Source: Nitrososphaerota archaeon (GTDB taxonomy: Archaea; Thermoproteota; Bathyarchaeia; Bathyarchaeales; Bathycorpusculaceae). Taken from it: 8,229 nucleotides of DNA. The stretch is taken from the NCBI GenBank assembly GCA_031282985.1, contig JAITCR010000196.1:1-8229 (forward strand), given 5' to 3'. A program made the translations under genes and the position numbers. The notes below the pieces were generated by a model. That model was not told the DNA's origin. It made no database searches and saw nothing but the letters and a program-made list of their open reading frames with translations. The stretch's first letter is position 1; each line of letters opens with the position of its first letter. Positions 1 to 6,618 of the stretch are shown in pieces.

Positions 1-870
1 GTGGATGGTAGCTTTATTGGTAGTGTTTTGTCTAATCTTTTATCTTATTATGATTCGGTGTCTGGTGGTTTTAGGCATTTGCAGTCTGGTGGTGTGGATA
101 TGATGGCTACCGAACAGGCAGCGTACACGCTGGTGGCTTATGATCGGTATGTAAAAGGACAAAGCACTCTGTATGATATGCGTGACACCGACCCGATTGT
201 TGATGGCAACAAAAATGCCAATCTGAACGTGGATGACAACAAAGGCGCTGATTCCGTTTCTGACTTGATGGTAGTGGTGGAGGATCTTTATGGTGGTTCT
301 GGCATTTTTGTCACTGCAAAACCAAACGTGTTGCCTTCTGGGGTGGAGCTTGAAGTGATCTTGAGGATTTCTGGTGAAAAATATGATAAGACTAGCTCTG
401 CACTGAATGATAAAGGCATCACTTTTCTGTTGTTTGACATTTCTCTGCTAAAAAATAATGAGGAACTCCATTCTTTTGGTGGTGAAAAAATTACTGTTTC
501 CATTCCAGTTCCCAAAGACTATAACGGAACAAAATGTATGGTGTATCACATTGATGACAGTGGTAACGCTGCTGTTGATATGAAGGCAAAGTTGGTCAAC
601 GGTTGTCTTGTGTTTGATACTGACCATTTAAGCCTCTACGCTGTAACACAAACTTTTGACTTAAACCCCGACAAAAAGGACAACACGAACAATGGTGACT
701 TAAATCCAAACACTGGGGATAATGTAAACTCTGGGGATAACAATGGTAAATTGGGTGATAGTGGTGGTAATGTGAATATGTGGTTGTGGGTGGGTGGTAT
801 TTCTGTATTGATTGTAGTGTTGGGTGTACTGCTGCTGCTCTTTAAACACAGAAAAAGTAAAGCGAGGTAG
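1..870 (+). CDS. C-terminal part of a membrane-anchored surface protein (toroid-type domain plus beta domain), cut by window edge
   Basis: The frame is open from base 1 to the TAG at 868-870, giving 289 visible residues. The GTG at base 1 is more likely an internal valine than a start, because the protein opens in the middle of a domain and has no signal peptide. Residues 16-60 (SGGFRH, ATEQAAYTLVAYDRY, LYDM) resemble the last helical repeat of prenyltransferase/squalene-cyclase-like toroid domains found in clostridial and archaeal surface proteins. Residues about 85-217 form a beta-rich domain with LFDISLL, VSIPVP and FDTDHLSLYAV, common near the C-terminus of such proteins. Residues 218-258 are a Gly/Asn/Asp-rich linker. 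Residues 260-280 are a hydrophobic segment followed by KHRKSKAR, so the body should be outside the cell and the tail inside. No catalytic residues were identified; a role in adhesion or ligand binding is inference. The toroid assignment is moderate; the surface anchoring is well supported. Confidence 0.82.
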   Translation: MDGSFIGSVLSNLLSYYDSVSGGFRHLQSGGVDMMATEQAAYTLVAYDRYVKGQSTLYDMRDTDPIVDGNKNANLNVDDNKGADSVSDLMVVVEDLYGGSGIFVTAKPNVLPSGVELEVILRISGEKYDKTSSALNDKGITFLLFDISLLKNNEELHSFGGEKITVSIPVPKDYNGTKCMVYHIDDSGNAAVDMKAKLVNGCLVFDTDHLSLYAVTQTFDLNPDKKDNTNNGDLNPNTGDNVNSGDNNGKLGDSGGNVNMWLWVGGISVLIVVLGVLLLLFKHRKSKAR

Positions 871-872
871 AC

Positions 873-1037
873 ATGCTTAAACTTATTTTATCTCTGGTTG
901 CTTCAGTGGTGGTTTAAGCCTGTTTGCTGAATTTTTTGTTTTTAGGACAAACGGAAAATGGCGGAAAAAGAGCGTTTTTGTTGTTAGTGTTGTGTTTTAT
1001 CTGTAAATTTATTCAACTTATGATTAATTTAAATTGA
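873..1037 (+). pseudogene. possible remnant of a small two-helix membrane peptide, interrupted by an in-frame TAA
   Basis: An ATG at 873 lies 4 nt after GAGGT (864-868), a Shine-Dalgarno-like sequence formed by the last codons of the preceding gene. This reads a 14-residue hydrophobic peptide, MLKLILSLVASVVV, ending at TAA 915-917. After the TAA the same frame stays open for 39 codons to TGA 1035-1037, with a charged loop (GQTENGGKR) and a second hydrophobic stretch. This looks like a small membrane protein broken by one stop, or a real 14-residue peptide coupled to the upstream gene. T-rich DNA yields Leu/Phe-rich reading frames by chance, and the 3' end runs into the promoter of the next gene, so the call is weak. 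Confidence 0.2.
932..943 (+). terminator. T-rich tract after the surface-protein gene
   Basis: The run TTTTTTGTTTTT begins about 60 nt after the TAG at 870. Archaeal transcription commonly stops at such T tracts on the coding strand without a hairpin. No strong stem precedes it. It would separate the first gene from the binding-protein gene, which has its own promoter. Confidence 0.35.
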
Positions 1038-1053
1038 GTTTAGGTTTAAATAC
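1008..1053 (+). promoter_or_regulatory. promoter of the binding-protein gene with a TATA-like box and a shared upstream block
   Basis: TTTAAATA at 1045-1052 is a good archaeal TATA box. Transcription would start near 1075, leaving a leader of about 55-60 nt before the TTG at 1132. The stretch 1008-1050 aligns without gaps to 2601-2643 in front of the phosphoesterase gene: TTTATTCAACT, TTAATTTA and TAGGTTTAAA occur in the same order at identical spacing. AATTTAAATT (1027-1036 region) is palindromic and may be a further protein-binding element. Confidence 0.6.
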
Positions 1054-1119
1054 TTTGGTTGGCTAATCTGACTATGAATTCGCGTTTAGAAAGTTAACAG
1101 TTATGCTGTTGATGTATGA

Positions 1120-1127
1120 GGAGGTGA
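1120..1127 (+). promoter_or_regulatory. perfect Shine-Dalgarno site deciding a TTG start
   Basis: GGAGGTGA is complementary to the archaeal 16S rRNA 3' end over its whole length and lies 4 nt before the TTG at 1132. It fixes the otherwise weak TTG as the start of the binding protein, since no ATG or GTG sits at a comparable distance. Confidence 0.85.
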
Positions 1128-1131
1128 AAAA

Positions 1132-2241
1132 TTGAATAATAAAACTACAATATTTCTTGTTATTCTTATTGCTTTGGTAGTGGCAGTTTCTGTAGTTGTA
1201 GTGTATAATGAGTTCTACAAGACATCTGCGTCTTTAGCGCCTGAACCATCAACTATTACAGTTGTTGACGGTGCAGGTTATACTGTTACTGTAACTCTTC
1301 CTGTGTCTCGAGTTGTTGTTACAGGTGCGGGTCTTGGAGAAATTTTATGTAGCATGGGTGCACAGGATTTACTTGTAGGTCGAACAGATGATGTAGTTTT
1401 ACCGTCATCAGTTTTGACTGTGCCATCTGTAGGTGAGAATGCCTGGTTTCTTACTGCGGAAGCAGTGCTTGATTTAGAACCTGATCTTATAATAGCTGAC
1501 TCACTGTTACTTTACAATGAAGTAGCTTATGAACAACTTAGAAACGCTGGTATACCCATATACATCGGTGATACAAGCGCCCCAGATCCGACAATGAATC
1601 CTTTGGATATGTCTCCTGAAGAACTGTATAATTTTCCAACGATAATAGATCATACCTGCTCACTTATGCAAAACCTAACCGAAGTAGTAGGCCATCACGA
1701 GCAAGTAGCTACGTATGTTAATTGGGCGCAATCATACAACAAACTTGTCAAAGATCGTATAGCAGAATTAACTCCTGAACAACAAGTAACAGTCTACATA
1801 GATTGGTATTCTTATAGATACAGTACATGGGGCGACGTGAGTGTTTATCAAGCTGGAGGCTTTAACATTGCATGCAATCAAACAATAAATTATCCACTTC
1901 TGCAAGGACTTGAATTAAGTCCCGAGTTTATTGTTGAACAAAACCCTGCTGTGATTATCTCGCTAATTTCTAGCGCTACACATGATGTCAATGATTTTAT
2001 TGGCGTTAAAAATGATGTACTTACTCTGCCACAAATTCGAGGTGTTGATGCAGTAACAAATGGCCGTATCTATGTGTGTGATTTCGCCATTCGAAATGGA
2101 CCGCGCTCGATAATTGGTTATCTATTTTACGCAAAAAGTATTCAACCAGATCTCTTCTCAGACATAGATTTAGACAATATAATTCAACAAGTAAATCAAT
2201 ACTTTGATACGCCCGTCACAGGAACCTATTGCTATCCGTAA
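1132..2241 (+). CDS. membrane-anchored substrate-binding protein, BtuF/FepB type (iron-complex or corrinoid ABC importer)
   Basis: The product has 369 residues, starts with TTG and ends with TAA at 2239-2241. Residues 5-26 form one hydrophobic segment after MNNKT, an uncleaved signal anchor typical of archaeal binding proteins. Residues about 40-345 fit the periplasmic-binding-protein-2 fold (PF01497). Visible family signatures are SRVVVTGAGLGEILCSMGAQDLLVGRTD (cited by position, 59-86), the LTAEAVLDLEPDLIIADS region (107-124), the second-lobe LSPEFIVEQNPAVII (262-276), VTNGRIYVCD (308-317) and the GPRSIIGYLFYAKSIQPDLF helix (323-342). Such proteins bind Fe(III)-siderophores, haem or cobalamin-type corrinoids outside the cell and deliver them to a permease/ATPase pair; which ligand cannot be read here. 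It has five cysteines (73, 176, 248, 316, 367) and no lipobox. No permease or ATPase gene lies nearby, so it is either an orphan receptor or works with an importer encoded elsewhere. Length and family call are secure; the ligand is not. Confidence 0.9.
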   Translation: MNNKTTIFLVILIALVVAVSVVVVYNEFYKTSASLAPEPSTITVVDGAGYTVTVTLPVSRVVVTGAGLGEILCSMGAQDLLVGRTDDVVLPSSVLTVPSVGENAWFLTAEAVLDLEPDLIIADSLLLYNEVAYEQLRNAGIPIYIGDTSAPDPTMNPLDMSPEELYNFPTIIDHTCSLMQNLTEVVGHHEQVATYVNWAQSYNKLVKDRIAELTPEQQVTVYIDWYSYRYSTWGDVSVYQAGGFNIACNQTINYPLLQGLELSPEFIVEQNPAVIISLISSATHDVNDFIGVKNDVLTLPQIRGVDAVTNGRIYVCDFAIRNGPRSIIGYLFYAKSIQPDLFSDIDLDNIIQQVNQYFDTPVTGTYCYP

Positions 2242-2600
2242 TTTTGAATTTAATCTCTTCTTTTCCTCTTTTTTAGGGTTCATTAAAAATTGTGGTTTTT
2301 CAAGCCTTGTCAAAATCAGATATTTTATAAAATTTTGAAGATGAGTAAGCTGAAACTTGTGAGTTTTTTGTGGTGGAGCTTTTGTTTTAATTGTTAAAGG
2401 TTGAGTGTATTGTTGAGACTAAAACTTGCGAGGATATTGTGGAAGTATTCAAATATGTCTTGTATGTTTACTTTTTTCTTTGATTAACTGGTGGTAGAGT
2501 AATCAAGAGTATGGTTAGATGTGCTCTTGTAATTACCGCTTTTTGTTAACTCATTTAAGTTGTTAGTTGTTTTAATGTGGAATTTTGTCGGTTTATCATT
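2242..2600. other. long intergenic stretch upstream of the phosphoesterase, no gene seen
   Basis: About 360 bases before the shared promoter block contain no convincing reading frame on either strand; all open stretches are about 25 codons or fewer and lack a ribosome-binding site. The region does hold short near-repeats. AAACTTGTGAG (2353-2363) is matched by AAACTTGCGAG (2422-2432), each followed 6 nt later by GTGG. TGTTAGTTGTTTTAA (2561-2575) is matched by TGTTAGTTGCTTTAA (2650-2664). TTGTTAACTCATTTA (2543-2557) differs at one base from the start of the 41-bp tandem repeat at 8071. These may be promoter-associated motifs or AT-rich coincidence. Confidence 0.4.
2254..2274 (+). terminator. 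all-pyrimidine tract ending in six Ts after the binding-protein gene
   Basis: Twenty-one consecutive pyrimidines lie 13 nt after the TAA stop and end in TTTTTT (2269-2274). This matches the T-rich intrinsic termination signals of archaea, and no stem is needed. Placement directly behind the stop codon and ahead of a separately promoted gene supports the call. Confidence 0.5.
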
Positions 2601-2646
2601 TTTATTCAACTGTAACTTAATTTAGGTTAAGCATAGGTTTAAAATA
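2601..2646 (+). promoter_or_regulatory. promoter of the phosphoesterase gene, sharing the 43-bp block
   Basis: TTTAAAAT (2638-2645) is a TATA-like box, placing transcription start near 2665-2670. Bases 2601-2643 repeat the block at 1008-1050 with 33 of 43 positions identical and no gaps. This copy also contains a direct repeat, TTAGGTTAAGC (2622-2632) followed by ATAGGTTTAA (2633-2642). TTAGGTTAAGC resembles the left half of the bacterial DtxR/IdeR iron box (TTAGGTTAG followed by its inverted half), but the second half here is direct, not inverted. A metal-responsive operator is therefore only a hypothesis. Confidence 0.55.
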
Positions 2647-2685
2647 ATGTGTTAGTTGCTTTAACTAAGTTTGAATGTGTACCTT

Positions 2686-2689
2686 GGAG
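2686..2689 (+). promoter_or_regulatory. GGAG ribosome-binding site choosing the ATG at 2700
   Basis: GGAG lies 10 nt before the ATG at 2700 but only 1 nt before the ATG at 2691, so 2700 is the more workable start. A GTG at 2649 in the same frame is 4 nt beyond the TATA-like box and would lie upstream of the expected transcript start, so it is unlikely to be used. Confidence 0.5.
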
Positions 2690-2699
2690 TATGTACAAA

Positions 2700-5600
2700 A
2701 TGAATGTTACATCCAAATTTAAACTACGTCACCTTTATACGTTTTTGTTACTCTTTTCTTTATTAGTGTGTTGCTTCTCTTCATTATCTTCTTGTGTGTT
2801 AACGGTGCAAGGTGAAGACACTGAAGAAAAGGTTGTTCTCGAATTGAACTTCGCTGAATCAACAGAACTACCTGCGGACTGGAACGAAATTCATGGAAAT
2901 TGGAAAGTTTCAGATGGAAAACTACATCAAAACTGGCAGGGGTATCCTGTAAACAGTTACGATTTTATGCCAGCTTTACTCACATTTGATAATGATTTGG
3001 GGTATTTAGATAATTTCCGTTTCGAGGCAACACTTCAGTTTGATGATGATGACACTGTGCAGGATTGGAGCTTTATGGGTTTAAGCTTCGACGTAACTAA
3101 TCCAAATTTACCCGAGTTTATAGGGCCACTTACATTTGTGGGCATTTATTATAAAATCACAGCCGGTGCTGATGTGTACTTTGCTTACTACTCAGGTGAT
3201 TCCTCTTTCCTAAGTCAATTCAAATTTACCGACGTACCTGAAAGTTCGTCTGGTAGTGGTCTTATACATCTTACAATTGAAGTTTATGGCAAATACGCGT
3301 CTATTTACTTTAATGATATTCCGTTAATGGAGAAAACTGAAATTCAACGCTATGAGGATGGCATCTTTGGTTTTATTATGGGATTTGGTGGTGTTGGCTC
3401 TTATTATGACGTTAAAATCACAGAGTTGCCTTACAATCCGTGTGCTATCTCTACTGGAAAATTATTGGATGGCGTAGTCGGTTTACCCTACTTGCAAAAA
3501 ATTGTAACTGATGGTGACAAGATTACACGCTGGAACATAGATGGGAACCTCCCAACTGGTTTGTCTTTATCCGACGATGGTGATGGTGGCGTAGTATCTG
3601 GTATTCCAATAGTTGCTGGCGTTTTCCCTTTCACGGTTACAATAGAGGGCGCTAAAGGAGATTCTGATAGCAAACTATTGAGTATCACAATTGATGCGGC
3701 ATATTTATCCTCTTTTTTGGGTAATGGTGTTGATTTTTCTTCTGGGGATATTGAGCTTGTTTCAGCCGATAAACTTTCTGCTACGCCGAAGACTTTTGAA
3801 GCTTGGGTAAAAATGCCTATAGGTGCAGATAAATTGGGTGTAATTGTAGGTAATGGTGCGACTGACGGGTTTGGTTTGCATATTATAAATTTTGGTGTTG
3901 ATGCGGATGGTAAGCCATGGTTGTATTGGAAGGATGGTGCTGGAAATGAGGCAAACTATACTGCATATGCAAATGTGGCGTTTGGAGAATGGGTTCATGT
4001 TGCAATTGTTTATGACAGTGAAAGCAACAAGATAATTTGTTATGTCAATGGTGATAAGGCGGATGAACAGTTTTTTGCAAGCAAAGATACTATACCTGTT
4101 CGTCCTCTTAAGGTCGGTGGCGATTATATGCCAAATAATCCGTGGTATTTCCCTGGTGAGATTGCGGATATTCGTATTTGGTCAAGTATCCGTACTCAAA
4201 CCCAAATTCTGGAAAATATGAATGCGTTTCTTAATGGTGATGAATTTGGTCTTATGGCGAATTGGTTGCTAGATGAGCAAATAGAGGATTGCTATACGGA
4301 TAACTCTGTACAGGGTAATGATTTGCGGCTATGGCACGACTGGTTGGATGATATAGAGTTTTACGAAGGTGATTATACAATTGTTGTCATTCCTGATATT
4401 CAGTATATGACTTTGTCTTATCCTGATATTTTATCTGATATGTTTGATTGGATAGTGGCTAATGTTGAAGTGCGTAACATACAATTAGTGATTCAGGTAG
4501 GTGACCTTACTGATAGAAATACTGAAGCGGAGTGGGAACGTGTTGCTGATAATCTTGAAAAGTTGGATGGTGTTGTGCCATATGTCTTTATTCCGGGTAA
4601 TCATGATTACGCTGGTCTAGCAGGTGGCAGAGATACGACACTTTATAATAAATATTTGCTTTATAGTAAATATTCACAAACTACTATCTTTTGTGGTGCT
4701 TTTGAAGAGAATAAAATGGATAATGTATATTACTATTTTTCGACTAATGATGCGGATTATATGTTAATGTGTTTAGAGTTTCTTCCCAGAAATTCTGTGC
4801 TTGAATGGGCTAATGGTATTATAGCGGGGAATTCTTTTCATCGAGTAATTGTGGTAACCCATTCTTACTTATCGTTTGATAAAACATATGATAACTCGGG
4901 TGGTGATGCTCCTAGTGACAATATTGGTGTTGATATTTGGAACAAGCTTGTATATCCAAATGCTAATGTCATTATGGTGTTGTGTGGTCATATTCATTAC
5001 GATGATTTGGTTATGCGGATTGACACTAACATAGCTGGACATGAGGTGCCGCAGCTCTTAGTGGATGCTCAAGAAATGGATTATTATCTCGAAGGTATAG
5101 GTATGCTCGCTTTGTTAACCTTTAACAATTATGGTCATGATGTTTCTGTTAACTGGTACAGTACTAAAATGAAAATGTTCTTTCGAGATTGGAACCAGTT
5201 TCTTTTTTCGGTTGCATGGGACAAACTTGTTGTTCTTTATGATGAAAATGGTGGCGTTATGACAAGTGCACAACTAACATGGGAGTATAATCAAGGCGAG
5301 ACAGTTACGGTGATTTCTGCTAATCCTAGGCGGGCTGGTTTTTCATTTGCCGGGTGGTTCTATAACAACAAGGTGTATTTTGCCGGCGATTCTTTTATGA
5401 TGCCTAATACAAACGTTGTGTTGGTGGCTCAGTGGCTGGATATTTCTACATATGTTGTAACTTTTAACTATACTTATGGTGATGGTGGTGTAACAAGAGT
5501 TGTTGAGACTGATGTGGAAGAGGGTAGTACAGTTTGGGCGCCTGTTGAGCCGAAAAGACTTGGTTACACTTTCTTAGGCTGGTTTAAGGCTGATGCAGAA

Positions 5601-6314
5601 AAAGCTTTTGATTTTAGCACACCGATTACTGATGATGTTACGCTGATAGCACGATGGGAGTTGAAGGTGTATACTGTGAGTTACAATTTGAATGAGGGCA
5701 CTAATATTGCTGGCAATCCTCTATCATATACTGTGGATAAGACTCCACTTAACATATCTAATCCAAATAGAACTGGTTACGTTTTTGTAGGTTGGACCGC
5801 GACATATGTAAGTAACAGCCCATTAGATATCACAAAGCCAACTCTCTCTTACACTATTCCAAAAGACGCCACAGGTGATGTTACATTATTTGCGAATTGG
5901 CGTATTCTTGAGTTTACTGTACAATTTGTGGATTGGGACGGCGTGCTTTTGAAGTCTGAGAATGTAACTTATGGTGCTTCTACAACTGCACCTCAGAGTC
6001 CATCACGAACTAACTATATTTTTACCAGATGGGATAACTCTTTTACCACAGTGACTGCTAACATGACTATTACAGCACAATATATTATATCCAACAATTC
6101 ATCAGATGACCCATCACCCAACAATCCTGAGCCAAGTGAAACAATACCTGTTGAGACACCTGCTGGAACTGATAACTGTTCTCCATCACCTGCTGTTGAT
6201 GTTGATGAGAATTCGTCATCATGGTCCATTTTGAAAATTGTAATAGTAACGAGTGCTGTGATAGTGGTTGTAGGTGTCGCTGTGCTATTCTTACTAAAGA
6301 AACCTAAGATATAG
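2700..6314 (+). CDS. large secreted calcineurin-like metallophosphoesterase with LamG, Ig-like and InlB-type repeat domains
   Basis: From the ATG at 2700 the product has 1204 residues. Residues 1-35 are a signal sequence with a lipobox-like LSSC. Residues about 44-245 form a jelly-roll, glycan-binding-like domain. Residues 247-331 match a He_PIG Ig-like domain (LPTGLSLS, VVSGIP, FPFTVTI). Residues 334-550 are LamG-like (FEAWVKM, WVHVAIVYD, GEIADIRIWSS). Residues about 559-820 are the phosphoesterase core (PF00149): DIQ (nt 4395-4403), GDLTD (4500-4514), GNHD (4596-4607), TH (4857-4862) and GHIH (4986-4997). All metal-ligand motifs are present, with Gln in place of His in the first, as in other secreted 'PDxQ' members. 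Residues 842-1129 hold four InlB-type repeats. A Ser/Pro/Asn-rich stalk (1130-1172) and a membrane segment before KKPKI end the protein. It should cleave a phosphoester outside the cell, anchored to the membrane and possibly to polysaccharide. Substrate is unknown. Having both a lipobox and a C-terminal anchor is odd; the lipobox may be chance. Confidence 0.92.
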   Translation: MNVTSKFKLRHLYTFLLLFSLLVCCFSSLSSCVLTVQGEDTEEKVVLELNFAESTELPADWNEIHGNWKVSDGKLHQNWQGYPVNSYDFMPALLTFDNDLGYLDNFRFEATLQFDDDDTVQDWSFMGLSFDVTNPNLPEFIGPLTFVGIYYKITAGADVYFAYYSGDSSFLSQFKFTDVPESSSGSGLIHLTIEVYGKYASIYFNDIPLMEKTEIQRYEDGIFGFIMGFGGVGSYYDVKITELPYNPCAISTGKLLDGVVGLPYLQKIVTDGDKITRWNIDGNLPTGLSLSDDGDGGVVSGIPIVAGVFPFTVTIEGAKGDSDSKLLSITIDAAYLSSFLGNGVDFSSGDIELVSADKLSATPKTFEAWVKMPIGADKLGVIVGNGATDGFGLHIINFGVDADGKPWLYWKDGAGNEANYTAYANVAFGEWVHVAIVYDSESNKIICYVNGDKADEQFFASKDTIPVRPLKVGGDYMPNNPWYFPGEIADIRIWSSIRTQTQILENMNAFLNGDEFGLMANWLLDEQIEDCYTDNSVQGNDLRLWHDWLDDIEFYEGDYTIVVIPDIQYMTLSYPDILSDMFDWIVANVEVRNIQLVIQVGDLTDRNTEAEWERVADNLEKLDGVVPYVFIPGNHDYAGLAGGRDTTLYNKYLLYSKYSQTTIFCGAFEENKMDNVYYYFSTNDADYMLMCLEFLPRNSVLEWANGIIAGNSFHRVIVVTHSYLSFDKTYDNSGGDAPSDNIGVDIWNKLVYPNANVIMVLCGHIHYDDLVMRIDTNIAGHEVPQLLVDAQEMDYYLEGIGMLALLTFNNYGHDVSVNWYSTKMKMFFRDWNQFLFSVAWDKLVVLYDENGGVMTSAQLTWEYNQGETVTVISANPRRAGFSFAGWFYNNKVYFAGDSFMMPNTNVVLVAQWLDISTYVVTFNYTYGDGGVTRVVETDVEEGSTVWAPVEPKRLGYTFLGWFKADAEKAFDFSTPITDDVTLIARWELKVYTVSYNLNEGTNIAGNPLSYTVDKTPLNISNPNRTGYVFVGWTATYVSNSPLDITKPTLSYTIPKDATGDVTLFANWRILEFTVQFVDWDGVLLKSENVTYGASTTAPQSPSRTNYIFTRWDNSFTTVTANMTITAQYIISNNSSDDPSPNNPEPSETIPVETPAGTDNCSPSPAVDVDENSSSWSILKIVIVTSAVIVVVGVAVLFLLKKPKI
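5224..6087 (+). repeat. four InlB B-type (Listeria-Bacteroides) protein repeats inside the phosphoesterase
   Basis: Four diverged units of about 60-80 residues run at roughly nt 5224-5435, 5449-5657, 5664-5900 and 5907-6087. Each follows the pattern of a short strand, a Pro-Arg/Asn-Arg turn, a G[YF]xFxGW core and a closing [AQ]xW or AQY. Cores seen are AGFSFAGW, LGYTFLGW, TGYVFVGW and TNYIFTRW; the last unit has lost the glycine. These beta-grasp-like repeats serve as stalks or adhesion modules on the cell surface. DNA identity between units is low, so they are old duplications. Confidence 0.85.
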
Positions 6315-6618
6315 CAGAAAATGTGCACAGTTTGTGTAGCAACTTAGCTCACGATACTATCTTTTTCTACCCAAATTTAGCGTTAGTTATTTTCATTCTG
6401 GGTTCGACCGCTGTATGCTCATGAACGGCGAAATGCAGCTTTTGGACTGTAGCATTTTTTGATAGAGCGTTGTGTGTGTATCATAATATGTTGTTGTAAA
6501 AATATCTGTAATTTGTTGTTAAATTTTTCGCTCACTGCTGTGGACGTCACGGAGACGTTGAAGTAATTCATGGAAAGGTTTTCGTAAGGAACTATCCGAT
6601 TAGAAGATATGCCAAAAT
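6315..6618. other. convergent intergenic region, no gene seen
   Basis: The 304 bases between the stops of two facing genes contain no supported gene. A minus-strand frame of 77 codons (6652-6419) overlaps the end of the ATPase gene, has no ribosome-binding site and no recognisable motif. The plus strand has T-rich runs at 6361-6367 and 6455-6460 that could end transcription of the phosphoesterase. A GGTTCGA at 6401-6407 resembles a tRNA T-loop, but no acceptor or other arms flank it. Confidence 0.4.
6431..6460 (+). terminator. weak hairpin with T-run, possible terminator
   Basis: AAATGC (6431-6436) pairs with GCATTT (6452-6457) around a 15-nt loop, and the stem runs into TTTTTT (6455-6460). 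The stem has only 6 bp and lies about 120 nt after the phosphoesterase stop, so it is a tentative terminator. Confidence 0.25.

Noticed and set aside
288..515. Minus-strand frame of 75 codons
   Set aside because: It is antisense to the beta-rich domain of the surface protein and has no motif or ribosome-binding site.
2649..2699. Upstream GTG (2649) and ATG (2691) starts for the phosphoesterase
   Set aside because: The GTG is 4 nt past the TATA-like box and the ATG at 2691 is only 1 nt from GGAG; the ATG at 2700 fits better.
3488..3998. Minus-strand frames of 66 and 78 codons
   Set aside because: Both lie antisense to the Ig-like and LamG domains, which have clear protein homology on the plus strand.
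6014..6328. Minus-strand frame of 104 codons
   Set aside because: It lies antisense to the stalk and anchor of the phosphoesterase; its Thr/Ser/Val-rich content mirrors the repetitive sense codons.
6396..6412. tRNA T-loop-like GGTTCGA
   Set aside because: The stem around it does not pair, and no D-arm, anticodon arm or acceptor stem can be found nearby.
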